This document shows, piece by piece, positions 33,223 to 41,185 of a stretch of DNA of 57,829 nt (its first letter is position 1; each line of letters starts with the position of its first letter). The DNA comes from JANYJZ01 sp964523395. GTDB lineage: Bacteria > Bacteroidota > Ignavibacteria > UBA10030 > SZUA-254. Under the pieces are notes generated by a model. That model did no database searches and was not told where the DNA came from. It saw only the letters and a program-made list of their open reading frames with translations. The translations under genes and the position numbers were made by a program. The stretch lies in the NCBI GenBank assembly GCA_964523395.1, contig CAZFXS010000017.1, forward strand, positions 1-57,829, read 5' to 3'.

Positions 33223-34695
33223 ATGATACTCGATCACCTCATACTTATCGGTTCCGCGTTAATACTCCTCAGTATTGTCATCGCAAAATTATCGGACAAT
33301 CTCGGAGTTCCGACACTGATATTGTTTCTTGCAGTTGGGATGCTTGCTGGTTCGGAAGGCTTCGGCGGGATTTATTTCGATGACGCCAAATTGGCGCAAT
33401 CCATTGGAATCATCGCGCTGATTTTCATCCTGTTTGCCGGCGGCTTAGACACGCAGTGGTCTGCCGTCCAGCCTACAACCAGGCAATCGTTCAGTCTCGC
33501 GACATTGGGAGTATTTCTTACTGCTCTCCTGATGGGGTTATTTGTCGCTTATATTCTGGATATTTCGCTTTACTACGGACTGCTGTTCGGCGCTATTCTT
33601 TCATCAACTGATGCTGCAGCTGTATTCTCGGTATTACGCTCAAAACATGTACACCTTCAGGGAAATCTAAAACCGCTGCTGGAATTCGAATCGGGAAGCA
33701 ACGACCCGATGGCAGTCTTTCTCACAATCGGGATGATCGAACTGATCAAAAACCCTGAGTCAACAATTTTTTCGATTGCCCTGTTGTTCCTAACGCAAAT
33801 GGGATTCGGAGCTCTGTTTGGCGTAGGATTTGGAAAAATCATGACATGGGGACTGAACAAATTAAAAGTTATGCAGGAAGGATTTTATCCTGTACTGACC
33901 CTGGCATTTGCGGCATTTACCTATGCTGCCACTGCATCAATTGGCGGGAGCGGGTTCCTCGCGGTGTATATCGCCGGTATGATGCTGGGCAATAGCGATT
34001 TCGTTCAGAAGAAAAGTCTCATCCGCTTCTTTGACGGCTTCGCCTGGCTGGGCCAGATTGCAATGTTTCTCACACTCGGGCTTTTGGTTTTTCCTTCGCG
34101 TCTCCTGCCCATTACCTGGCTGGGATTATTAATTTCATTGTTCTTGATGTTCGTTGCCCGGCCCGTGAGCGTTTATATTTCGTTATTATTTTCAAATCTT
34201 CAATGGAAGGAAAAAACGTTTATCGCTTGGGTGGGTCTGCGTGGCGCAGTGCCAATCATCCTGGCAACCTTCCCTTTGCTTGCAGGCTTGCCGTACGGCA
34301 ATGAGATGTTCGATGTGGTATTTTTTGTGGTCTTGACATCAGCGCTTGTCCAGGGATGGTCTATTCCGCTCGCGGCGAAGGTGTTGAATGTCGGCGCGCC
34401 CTTTGTTGCAAAGCCGCAATATCCCATCGAGTTTGCGCCGGTGCAAGGAAGCGATACTGAATTGGTGGACCTCATCGTCCCCTACAATTCCTCCGTTATA
34501 GGAAAATCTATTGTCGAACTGGGAATGCCGCACGACAGCCTGATCGTCCTTATCAGCCGGAATGACGATTATCTCGTGCCGAGCGGCGGGACTGTGTTGC
34601 AGGAAGGAGATACGGTTCTTGTCCTTGTCAACAAACAAAACCTGCCGGCTGTCCGGTCAATTCTTTCCCGGCAATCGGCAAACATCATCACATGA
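33223..34695 (+). CDS. K+/H+ (NhaP2/CvrA-type) antiporter with C-terminal TrkA-C domain
   Basis: A 490-residue CPA1-family antiporter. About 12 membrane helices between residues 1 and ~390 include DNLGVPTLILFLAVGMLAGSEG, the SSTDAAAVFS pair and FESGSNDPMAVFL, the conserved ion-binding acidic motif. The C-terminal ~80 residues (DTELVDLIVPYNSSVIGKSIVELGMPHDSLIVLISR) form a TrkA-C/RCK regulatory domain. It would exchange cytoplasmic K+ or Na+ for protons. ATG 33223 is chosen because the sequence before it lies within a terminator and lacks homology. The next gene overlaps by ATGA. Confidence 0.9.
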   Translation: MILDHLILIGSALILLSIVIAKLSDNLGVPTLILFLAVGMLAGSEGFGGIYFDDAKLAQSIGIIALIFILFAGGLDTQWSAVQPTTRQSFSLATLGVFLTALLMGLFVAYILDISLYYGLLFGAILSSTDAAAVFSVLRSKHVHLQGNLKPLLEFESGSNDPMAVFLTIGMIELIKNPESTIFSIALLFLTQMGFGALFGVGFGKIMTWGLNKLKVMQEGFYPVLTLAFAAFTYAATASIGGSGFLAVYIAGMMLGNSDFVQKKSLIRFFDGFAWLGQIAMFLTLGLLVFPSRLLPITWLGLLISLFLMFVARPVSVYISLLFSNLQWKEKTFIAWVGLRGAVPIILATFPLLAGLPYGNEMFDVVFFVVLTSALVQGWSIPLAAKVLNVGAPFVAKPQYPIEFAPVQGSDTELVDLIVPYNSSVIGKSIVELGMPHDSLIVLISRNDDYLVPSGGTVLQEGDTVLVLVNKQNLPAVRSILSRQSANIIT

Positions 34696-35210
34696 AACTG
34701 TACCCGCGGGAATCACAACCCAGGCCTGTTCTGCAGTTGCCGCGCACTCCTTTGGAGCTGGCGCTCGAAACAATTTCCGCAATTACGCTGACGTATATTA
34801 TTCTGCTCACGGTGCTGAGCTGGAGTTCTTTACCGGAATACATTCCCACTCATTTCGGAATTTCCGGGGTGCCGGATAGTTGGGGAAGTAAATCATGGCT
34901 TGCTCTTTTGCCGGCAATTTCCGTCACGCTTTATGCAGCGATGACTCTTATTCGAAATTATCCTCAGAACTTCAACTATCCCAAGCCTGTTACTCCCGAA
35001 AATGCGGAATCACGCTACCGGAACGCACTGCATATGATTGCATGGTTAAAGTTCGAAATCATGATATTGTTTACCTACATCCAAACAATCACAATTGCCA
35101 TTGCCGGAGGCGGCAATATTTCATTGGGATTCCAGTTTATCCCGTGCGTGGCAGTGATAATACTGGGGACAATTGTGTTTTACATGATACAGCTGATGAA
35201 AGAAGAGTAA
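34692..35210 (+). CDS. DUF1648-domain membrane protein
   Basis: A 172-residue protein with four hydrophobic helices. The DUF1648 motif is clear at PEYIPTHFGISGVPDSWGSKSW (residues ~40-61). It overlaps the antiporter stop by four bases. Members are often near transporters or SdpI-like immunity proteins; here coupling to a cation antiporter suggests a role in envelope ion balance, which is inference. Confidence 0.8.
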   Translation: MKLYPRESQPRPVLQLPRTPLELALETISAITLTYIILLTVLSWSSLPEYIPTHFGISGVPDSWGSKSWLALLPAISVTLYAAMTLIRNYPQNFNYPKPVTPENAESRYRNALHMIAWLKFEIMILFTYIQTITIAIAGGGNISLGFQFIPCVAVIILGTIVFYMIQLMKEE

Positions 35211-35229
35211 TCCGTATGTTGAGGAATGT

Positions 35230-35526
35230 TCAGGCGGCGGGCGTAATGATTCTTTTCTTCCGTCTTAACTGAACATAAAAAAAGACTGCTTCAACAACTG
35301 CAAGAAGAGCAAGCGCCGCGGTATCCCTGTCAAACCAGATCCCCAATCCCTTCTCATCCATGAAGAGTTTCACAATGATCGTGGTGATAGACCATCCTAC
35401 TGAAAAAATTAACAGAAGAAATACCACACCGAGCAAACCTTCTTTGATGCCTGATTCCTGCCAACGTTTTGTGTAGACAACAACAGCGGCAATAACATGC
35501 GCGTAAAAAATAAACAGTGTGATCAT
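35230..35526 (-). CDS. Small membrane protein, unknown
   Basis: A 98-residue protein with three hydrophobic helices (ITLFIFYAHVIAAVVVY; GLLGVVFLLLIFSVGWSITTIIV; TAALALLAVVEAVFFYV) and a basic C-terminus. Its ATG overlaps the stop of the sugar transferase gene (ATGA), so it is translationally coupled. No family is recognised. It is last in the alaS-gmhA transcript direction, 20 bp from the convergent DUF1648 gene. Confidence 0.6.
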   Translation of the reverse strand: MITLFIFYAHVIAAVVVYTKRWQESGIKEGLLGVVFLLLIFSVGWSITTIIVKLFMDEKGLGIWFDRDTAALALLAVVEAVFFYVQLRRKKRIITPAA

Positions 35527-36950
35527 GCAGTCTTTTTCTCTTTGTGAGGGATGAGTGCGCCGAGCGTTTTGAGAAGAATTTTCAGGTCGAATTCCATTGA
35601 CCAGTTTTCAATATAATAAATATCATATTTGATGCGGTCTTCAAGTGATGAATTTCCGCGTAATCCGTTGACCTGCGCCCATCCCGTCATGCCGGTCTTG
35701 ACGCGATGCCGGTCGAGATATTTTGGGATAAATTCTTTGAACTGATTGACAAAATAGGGGCGCTCCGGACGAGGCCCGACAAGGCTCATCGAGCCCTGTA
35801 AGACGTTAATGAGTTGAGGAAGTTCATCGATACTGGTTTTACGCAGAAACCTTCCCACTGAAGTCTGACGCGGATCATCAGGTATTCCAAGGCCGGCATC
35901 TCTATCCTGTTTCTCTGCCCCAACCACCATCGTTCTGAATTTCAGCATTCTGAATCTTTCTTCATCAAGCCCCAGCCGTTCCTGATTGAAAAACACGGGC
36001 CCTTTCGATCCGGCTTTGATGGCGAGCGCGGCCAACAACAAGAGCGGAGAAAACAGGATAAGAAGTATTGAAGAGACGATAATATCGAACAACCTTTTGG
36101 AAATTCTCCCCCATGTCGTCATGGGATTTCCTTTGAGACGAATAAACGGAATGCCTTCTATCTCTCTCATCTGCATGGATCCCGCAAGCAATTCGAGCAT
36201 ATCGGGCACCATCATGAACTCAACATTCACGCCTTCGCATTCCTGTAATATTGAATAGACCTTCGCGTGATCGGTATACGGCAACGCAACAAGGACGAGT
36301 TCAATGTGATTGGACAAAACTGTTGTTGCCACATCATCGAACGTACCAAGATATGGCACCGATGAAAGACGCGACTGTGATATGCTTTGCTGTTCGGCAA
36401 AATACCCGGTTATGGTAAACCCAAGAAGCGGATGATTGTGCAAGACCTCAAAGATTCTGTTGGCTGTCGCATTTGACCCAATGATGACTGCATTGCGCAG
36501 TTCTTTTCCGCTGCGGTACAACCCGATTTCGATACGATACAACAGCAGTCGCCCGACAGAGATATTGAAGATTGACAGTATCCAAAGCAGGCCAAACACA
36601 ACACGTGAATATGAAAACGCGCGGTAGAAAAACGCCGCGCTCATGACAATCAGCATCCCGACGGTGACGATCTTCAGGATGTTCAGAAATTCATCTGCAA
36701 GTGAAACATTACGGCGCGTACCGTACATTTTCCGCGAACGGAACAGCAATAGCCAGACGGGGATTACCACAAGCGACCCAAGCAGATATGCATCAAGCGG
36801 AGGAGTATCTTCACTCAGAGGCAGAAAGTCCAACAATGAGGTGTGAAACCTCAGCCAATACGAAATAAGAAAGGCGCTCTCGATAGCAATAGCGTCAAAC
36901 AAAACAGCAAGGGTCGGAATGAAGAAATCGTTGCGGCGGGACTGCGCCAT
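35523..36950 (-). CDS. Undecaprenyl-phosphate sugar phosphotransferase (WcaJ/WbaP-type)
   Basis: About 475 residues: a membrane N-terminal part (four or five helices), a CoA-binding-like central domain (AVIIGSNATANRIFEVLHNHP), and a C-terminal bacterial sugar transferase domain KRLFDIIVSSILLILFSPLLLL, GPVFFNQERLG, MLKFRTM, DELPQLINVLQGSMSLVGPRPE. It starts polysaccharide synthesis by moving hexose-1-P to undecaprenyl phosphate. Two starts are possible: ATG 36965, or ATG 36950, which shares a base with the stop of the upstream gene (TAATG), and I prefer the latter. gmhA upstream fits an envelope-polysaccharide role. Confidence 0.9.
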   Translation of the reverse strand: MAQSRRNDFFIPTLAVLFDAIAIESAFLISYWLRFHTSLLDFLPLSEDTPPLDAYLLGSLVVIPVWLLLFRSRKMYGTRRNVSLADEFLNILKIVTVGMLIVMSAAFFYRAFSYSRVVFGLLWILSIFNISVGRLLLYRIEIGLYRSGKELRNAVIIGSNATANRIFEVLHNHPLLGFTITGYFAEQQSISQSRLSSVPYLGTFDDVATTVLSNHIELVLVALPYTDHAKVYSILQECEGVNVEFMMVPDMLELLAGSMQMREIEGIPFIRLKGNPMTTWGRISKRLFDIIVSSILLILFSPLLLLAALAIKAGSKGPVFFNQERLGLDEERFRMLKFRTMVVGAEKQDRDAGLGIPDDPRQTSVGRFLRKTSIDELPQLINVLQGSMSLVGPRPERPYFVNQFKEFIPKYLDRHRVKTGMTGWAQVNGLRGNSSLEDRIKYDIYYIENWSMEFDLKILLKTLGALIPHKEKKTA

Positions 36951-37255
36951 TATCGCGTGACCCATTTCTTCGGCTCTTTATTGATAACGCCGTAAATTAC
37001 TTTTCCCTCCCGGGTAGCAATGGCAATCGAATCGTTTTGCCAGATTACCTTTTCAGAAAGAACTCCTTTTATGTTTTGAAGTTCATAACGAACATCGGCG
37101 AGACCCTGTTGTAACACGACAAATGATTGATGAAGACCATCTAATCTGTTGATGGTTGTATCAAGTCGTTCATTTGTTGTATCAATCCGTTTATTTAGCT
37201 CAGTTCGAAGCCCTTTAAGCTCCTGAACTATTTCACGTAATAATTCGTTTTCCAT
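36950..37255 (-). CDS. Small coiled-coil protein, unknown
   Basis: A 101-residue protein dominated by a long coiled coil (residues 1-65: RTELNKRIDTTNERLDTTIN, with IDTTNERLDTTINRLD heptads), then a short beta-rich tail with SIAIATREGKVIYGVI. A strong AGGAGGAG precedes the ATG. It lies between gmhA (26 nt) and the sugar transferase (overlapping). The tail resembles part of a chromosome-partition or viral-type coiled-coil protein only in general terms, so no function is proposed. Confidence 0.6.
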   Translation of the reverse strand: MENELLREIVQELKGLRTELNKRIDTTNERLDTTINRLDGLHQSFVVLQQGLADVRYELQNIKGVLSEKVIWQNDSIAIATREGKVIYGVINKEPKKWVTR

Positions 37256-37281
37256 ACTCCTCCTCTGTATAGTATAGTTAG

Positions 37282-37884
37282 TTAACCGAACATCTCATTT
37301 TCAACAATACCGCAAATGATATGCGCAACAGTAATATGTCCCTCCTGAATTCTTTGTGTATCATCGGAAGGAATGATAATCGGAATATCGACGAGATCTT
37401 TTGACGGCCCGCCGCCTTTACCGAGAAATCCAACAACAGTCATCCCTTTCTTTTTTGCTTCCTTGACAGCGCGGTTTACATTTTCTGACTTTCCGCTCGT
37501 GCTGATTGCAATCAGGACATCACCGGCATTTCCAAGTCCCTCGACTTGTCTCGAAAAAATATTATCGAAGCCGATATCGTTTCCGCCCGCTGTCAGCATC
37601 GACGAATCGGTGGTAAGCGCGATAGCGGGAAGCGCACGCCTATCATGTTTCGTCATGCGAATAACCAGCTCTGTTGCTATATGCTGTGAATCAGCCGCAC
37701 TGCCGCCATTACCGCAGAGCAGAACCTTTCCGCCGTTATTGTAAGCCTTGATAATTGCATCGACGGCTTTTAATATGTCGCCGGCACAGGCGTCAAACAT
37801 TTTCTTTTTGGTTTCAGCGCTGTCGTTCAGCTGATCCTGGATATATTTTTGACGGTACACGAGGGTAAGCGGTAAATGAGCCAT
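37282..37884 (-). CDS. gmhA: D-sedoheptulose 7-phosphate isomerase
   Basis: A 200-residue SIS-domain protein. The signature LLCGNGGSAADSQHIATELV (residues ~55-74) contains the phosphate loop and catalytic Glu/His region; the SISTSGKSENV loop follows, and the C-terminal ITVAHIICGIVE helix is typical of GmhA. It isomerises sedoheptulose-7-P to glycero-manno-heptose-7-P for LPS core or surface glycan. It lies 53 nt after alaS on the same strand, in the same probable transcript as the sugar transferase. Confidence 0.93.
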   Translation of the reverse strand: MAHLPLTLVYRQKYIQDQLNDSAETKKKMFDACAGDILKAVDAIIKAYNNGGKVLLCGNGGSAADSQHIATELVIRMTKHDRRALPAIALTTDSSMLTAGGNDIGFDNIFSRQVEGLGNAGDVLIAISTSGKSENVNRAVKEAKKKGMTVVGFLGKGGGPSKDLVDIPIIIPSDDTQRIQEGHITVAHIICGIVENEMFG

Positions 37885-37937
37885 AGGTCAAGTCAAAAGG
37901 AAAAAGTTAAAAGTAAAAAATGAATTTAGAATTCTTT

Positions 37938-40691
37938 TCATAACATTGATTTTACAATCGACAATGTTTCATTTAATGCTTCATCAAGCTTGCCGACATC
38001 CTTTCCGCCGGCAGTGGCAAGATGCGGGCGTCCGCCGCCGCCGCCGCCGACACGTTTTGCCAGCTCGCCAACGATTTTGCCGGCCGCAAGTTTTTTATCT
38101 TTTACAAGGTCATCGGTAACAACACAAACAAGCGCGACTTTTTCGTCCACAACAGCACCGAGAACTCCGACACCCGACGAAAGCTTTAACCGGAGCGAGT
38201 CGCCAAGACTTCTTAATTCTTCTGCATCACCGACAATAACCTTGGCCGAAACGACTTTGAACCCATTCACAGCAACCCCCTGAGAGATGAGGCCTTCCAT
38301 GCCGGATGACACTTGCTTCACGCGTGCTTTGGAAAGTTCTTTTTTCAGATCGAGCACCCTCTTCGTCTCATTTTCAATCGTCTTCTGACGGCCGCGCAAC
38401 ATTTGCTCGGCAGCATCCACTGACTCGCGGGAAATATTGTTTGAAGTTATCGTCAGCGTAATCGCGCGGGAGACTTTCTCGGGAGACCCGGAGGAGAGCC
38501 CAAGCTCTTTCTCGAGTCGTGATTTTTCCTCCAGCAATTTTTCAAGTTGATCGTCCAGTTCACCGATTTTTTGACGTTGGTCGTCGATATATTTTCTTAA
38601 CCCATCACCGGTTACCGCTTCGATGCGGCGGATACCGCTGGCGATGCTTGATTCAGAAATAATTTTGAACAACCCGATATCTTTCGTGTTCTTAACATGC
38701 GTGCCGCCGCAGAGCTCAACGGAGAATTGGGGGTCGATTTCCACAACCCGGACTTTATCCCCGTATTTATCGTCAAAGAACATTTTAATTTTGGGATACT
38801 TCTTTTTTGCCTCGTCGATTGTCAGCCACTCTTTAGGATCATTTAATGCATTGACAGCGATTGACTGGCTAATCTTTTCATTGACAATTTCCTCGATGGC
38901 TTTGATCTGGTCAGGCGTAACTTTTTCAAAGTGATTAAAATCGAACCGCAGATGGTCCGGCGCTACCAGCGAACCCTGCTGATGAGAGTGTTCACCGATT
39001 GTGCGACGAAGGGCCTCGTGAAAAAGGTGTGTGGCAGAGTGGTTGCGTTCGATGTTATTTCGTCTTTCTCTATCAACGATTAAAATTAGATTACTATTGT
39101 CTTGCCACACAGATCCATGTTCTAGAACATGAACCCTTTTACCATTAATTAGTTTAACATCGACTATTCTAAAACTAAAATCATTTCCTTTTATTACTCC
39201 GGTATCACTAACTTGACCTCCAGATTCAAGATAAAATGGGGTCTTATCAGTTGCAAGCCCAATCAGATCATTGCTTATTATCGTAGAAGCCGATTTTTCA
39301 ACCAAACATTCAAGTTGCGTATAACCAATGAAAGTTGTCTCTTGAAAAATTTCTTTTCCCCGAAAAGCACCTGTTTCTATATCTTTTTTACTTCTGGACC
39401 GTCCTCTTTGTAGACCCATTAATTTTTCAAATTCTGAACTATCAACTTTTACTCCATTTTCCTCAGCCATTAGAACGGTGAGATCAAAAGGAAATCCATA
39501 CGTATCATGCAGCTTGAATGCTACCTCACCCGAGAACACCTTCTCTCCGGTACTCTTGCACCTCTGCACCTCTGCCATATGCATCTCAATTCCACGATCG
39601 AGCGTTACATTAAAGCTCTCCTCCTCCCCCTTTATCACCCGTTCAATATGAGATCGCTTTTCTTTAATCTCCGGATATTGATCTCCCATCGATTTCACAA
39701 CTGCTTCCACCACTTTAAAAATAAACGGCTCGCGCATATCAAGATTGCGACCAAACCGCGCGGCACGGCGGAGGATGCGGCGCATAACATAACCGCGGCC
39801 TTCGTTGGATGGTATTCCGCCGTCAGCAATCGAGAATGAAAGCATGCGCACATGATCCGCAATCACGCGCATTGCAATGTCGGTCGGGGAATCAAGCTTG
39901 CTGGTATACGGCTTTCCGGCAAGTTCCGCAATCCGCGCGATAATCGGCATGAAGACGTCAGTGTCATAGTTCGAGTTCTTCTTTTGAAGCACCGCACAGA
40001 TACGTTCAAAGCCCATACCTGTATCAACATGCTTTGCAGGAAGAGGCGTAAGCTCGCCTTTATCGTCGCGATTATACTGAATGAACACAAGATTCCATAT
40101 TTCCATGACCCTTGCATCACCGGCATTAACAAGGTTGCCGCCTGAGTAATCGGGTGTCAGGTCGATATGAATTTCAGAGCAAGGTCCGCACGGCCCCGTC
40201 TCCCCCATTTCCCAGAAGTTATCCTTCTTGCCGAACTTTTGAATATGAGTCGGATCGATATCGGTAACTTTTCTCCAGAGCTCACCTGCTTCGTCGTCGG
40301 TTTCATAAATGGTAGCGTACAAGCGCTTCTTTTCTAGTCCCCACACATTGGTCAACAAATCCCACGCCCACTCGATGGCTTCCTTCTTGTAATAGTCACC
40401 AAACGACCAGTTACCAAGCATCTCAAAAAAGGTATGGTGGTATGTGTCGCGGCCGACTTCCTCAAGGTCATTATGCTTGCCGCTGACACGGATGCATTTC
40501 TGGGAATCGGCAGAACGGACATAGTCGCGTTTTCCCGTCCCGAGGAATACATCTTTAAACTGATTCATTCCTGCGTTGGTAAACAGCAAGGTAGGATCAT
40601 CGTAGGGAATAACAGGAGCACTCGGTACAATTCTGTGCCCGCGGTCTTCAAAATATTTCAGGAATGTATTTCGGATTTCTTTTGATGTCAT
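37938..40691 (-). CDS. alaS: Alanyl-tRNA synthetase
   Basis: A 917-residue AlaRS. The catalytic domain begins IRNTFLKYFEDRGH and has LLFTNAGMNQFKDVFLG, with HHTFFEMLGNWSFGDYYKKEA (motif 2 neighbourhood). The editing domain has HSATHLFHEALR (HxxxH) and CGGTHV (zinc ligands, ~residue 660), and the C-Ala domain ends GGGGGGRPHLATAGGKD. It charges tRNA-Ala and edits Ser/Gly mischarging. Odd: the piece encoded by about 39060-39480 (residues ~405-543) is much AT-richer than the flanks. A hairpin lies just before the ATG. Confidence 0.97.
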   Translation of the reverse strand: MTSKEIRNTFLKYFEDRGHRIVPSAPVIPYDDPTLLFTNAGMNQFKDVFLGTGKRDYVRSADSQKCIRVSGKHNDLEEVGRDTYHHTFFEMLGNWSFGDYYKKEAIEWAWDLLTNVWGLEKKRLYATIYETDDEAGELWRKVTDIDPTHIQKFGKKDNFWEMGETGPCGPCSEIHIDLTPDYSGGNLVNAGDARVMEIWNLVFIQYNRDDKGELTPLPAKHVDTGMGFERICAVLQKKNSNYDTDVFMPIIARIAELAGKPYTSKLDSPTDIAMRVIADHVRMLSFSIADGGIPSNEGRGYVMRRILRRAARFGRNLDMREPFIFKVVEAVVKSMGDQYPEIKEKRSHIERVIKGEEESFNVTLDRGIEMHMAEVQRCKSTGEKVFSGEVAFKLHDTYGFPFDLTVLMAEENGVKVDSSEFEKLMGLQRGRSRSKKDIETGAFRGKEIFQETTFIGYTQLECLVEKSASTIISNDLIGLATDKTPFYLESGGQVSDTGVIKGNDFSFRIVDVKLINGKRVHVLEHGSVWQDNSNLILIVDRERRNNIERNHSATHLFHEALRRTIGEHSHQQGSLVAPDHLRFDFNHFEKVTPDQIKAIEEIVNEKISQSIAVNALNDPKEWLTIDEAKKKYPKIKMFFDDKYGDKVRVVEIDPQFSVELCGGTHVKNTKDIGLFKIISESSIASGIRRIEAVTGDGLRKYIDDQRQKIGELDDQLEKLLEEKSRLEKELGLSSGSPEKVSRAITLTITSNNISRESVDAAEQMLRGRQKTIENETKRVLDLKKELSKARVKQVSSGMEGLISQGVAVNGFKVVSAKVIVGDAEELRSLGDSLRLKLSSGVGVLGAVVDEKVALVCVVTDDLVKDKKLAAGKIVGELAKRVGGGGGGRPHLATAGGKDVGKLDEALNETLSIVKSML

Positions 40692-40700
40692 ATTTTCATC

Positions 40701-40720
40701 CCCAACAATAAATCGTTGGG
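40701..40720 (-). promoter_or_regulatory. Leader hairpin before alaS
   Basis: On the minus strand CCCAACGA-TTTA-TTGTTGGG forms an 8-bp stem (one G-T pair) ending ten bases before the alaS ATG; its 3' arm and the next base include GGGGA, the only SD-like sequence. It could sequester the ribosome site. No T run follows, so it is not a terminator. Confidence 0.4.
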
Positions 40721-40762
40721 CTATCTTATTTTAAATTGAAATTTATCAGTATGATTTTCGTT

Positions 40763-41053
40763 TCAAACTTCTATTTGCGTTGCCAAATCAATTTCTTCGA
40801 GTACGGCACTTACCCGGACACATTTTGTGATTTCTCCTTCAAATACCATCGCTTTACCGGTATTGTGGACTTCCCATGTTAACGCCTCTGCTTTCGCAGT
40901 ATCACACCCTGTCGCTTTGATAATCTGGGTGATAACTTCTTCAAATGTATGAACCTCATCATTAAACAGAATTACCTTCGCGGGAGGCTGCAACGAGACA
41001 TCAAGATCGTGTTGCTCTTCGGCGTGAACTGAGGGATCACCGGTTGTCATCAT
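40763..41053 (-). CDS. clpS: ATP-dependent Clp protease adaptor ClpS
   Basis: About 96 residues from ATG 41053 (or the adjacent 41050). The ClpS core is visible: KVILFNDEVHTFEEVI (strand with the N-D-x-x-H/T pocket entry), TGCDTAKAEALTWEVHNTGKAMVFEGE, then CVRVSAVLEEIDLATQIEV. It delivers N-degron substrates to ClpA/ClpC. A frame running further upstream is open but encodes non-conserved residues over the promoter region, so it is not used. Divergent from the giant propeller gene. Confidence 0.92.
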   Translation of the reverse strand: MMTTGDPSVHAEEQHDLDVSLQPPAKVILFNDEVHTFEEVITQIIKATGCDTAKAEALTWEVHNTGKAMVFEGEITKCVRVSAVLEEIDLATQIEV

Positions 41054-41084
41054 ATTCAAGGAAAAATTCACTAAAGCCCTTCTA

Positions 41085-41113
41085 AAAGTACCAAAAAACA
41101 TATAATTATGCAA
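41085..41113 (-). promoter_or_regulatory. Candidate sigma70-like promoter of clpS
   Basis: Minus strand TTGCAT (41113-41108), 17-nt spacer, TACTTT (41090-41085), about 30 nt before the ClpS start. It is back to back with the promoter at 41122. Confidence 0.4.
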
Positions 41114-41121
41114 GAAAATCG

Positions 41122-41150
41122 TTGACTTTAAGTGTCGGAACGGATATATT
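41122..41150 (+). promoter_or_regulatory. Candidate sigma70-like promoter of the giant propeller gene
   Basis: TTGACT (41122-41127), 17-nt spacer, TATATT (41145-41150). The predicted start near 41157 supports ATG 41186 and excludes starts further upstream. Confidence 0.6.
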
Positions 41151-41185
41151 ACTTCACAGTAAATTTCCATTCAAACTTCGGGGCT

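Noticed and set aside
41054..41170. Extended start for ClpS
   Set aside because: The extra residues overlap the predicted divergent promoters and are not part of the ClpS fold.
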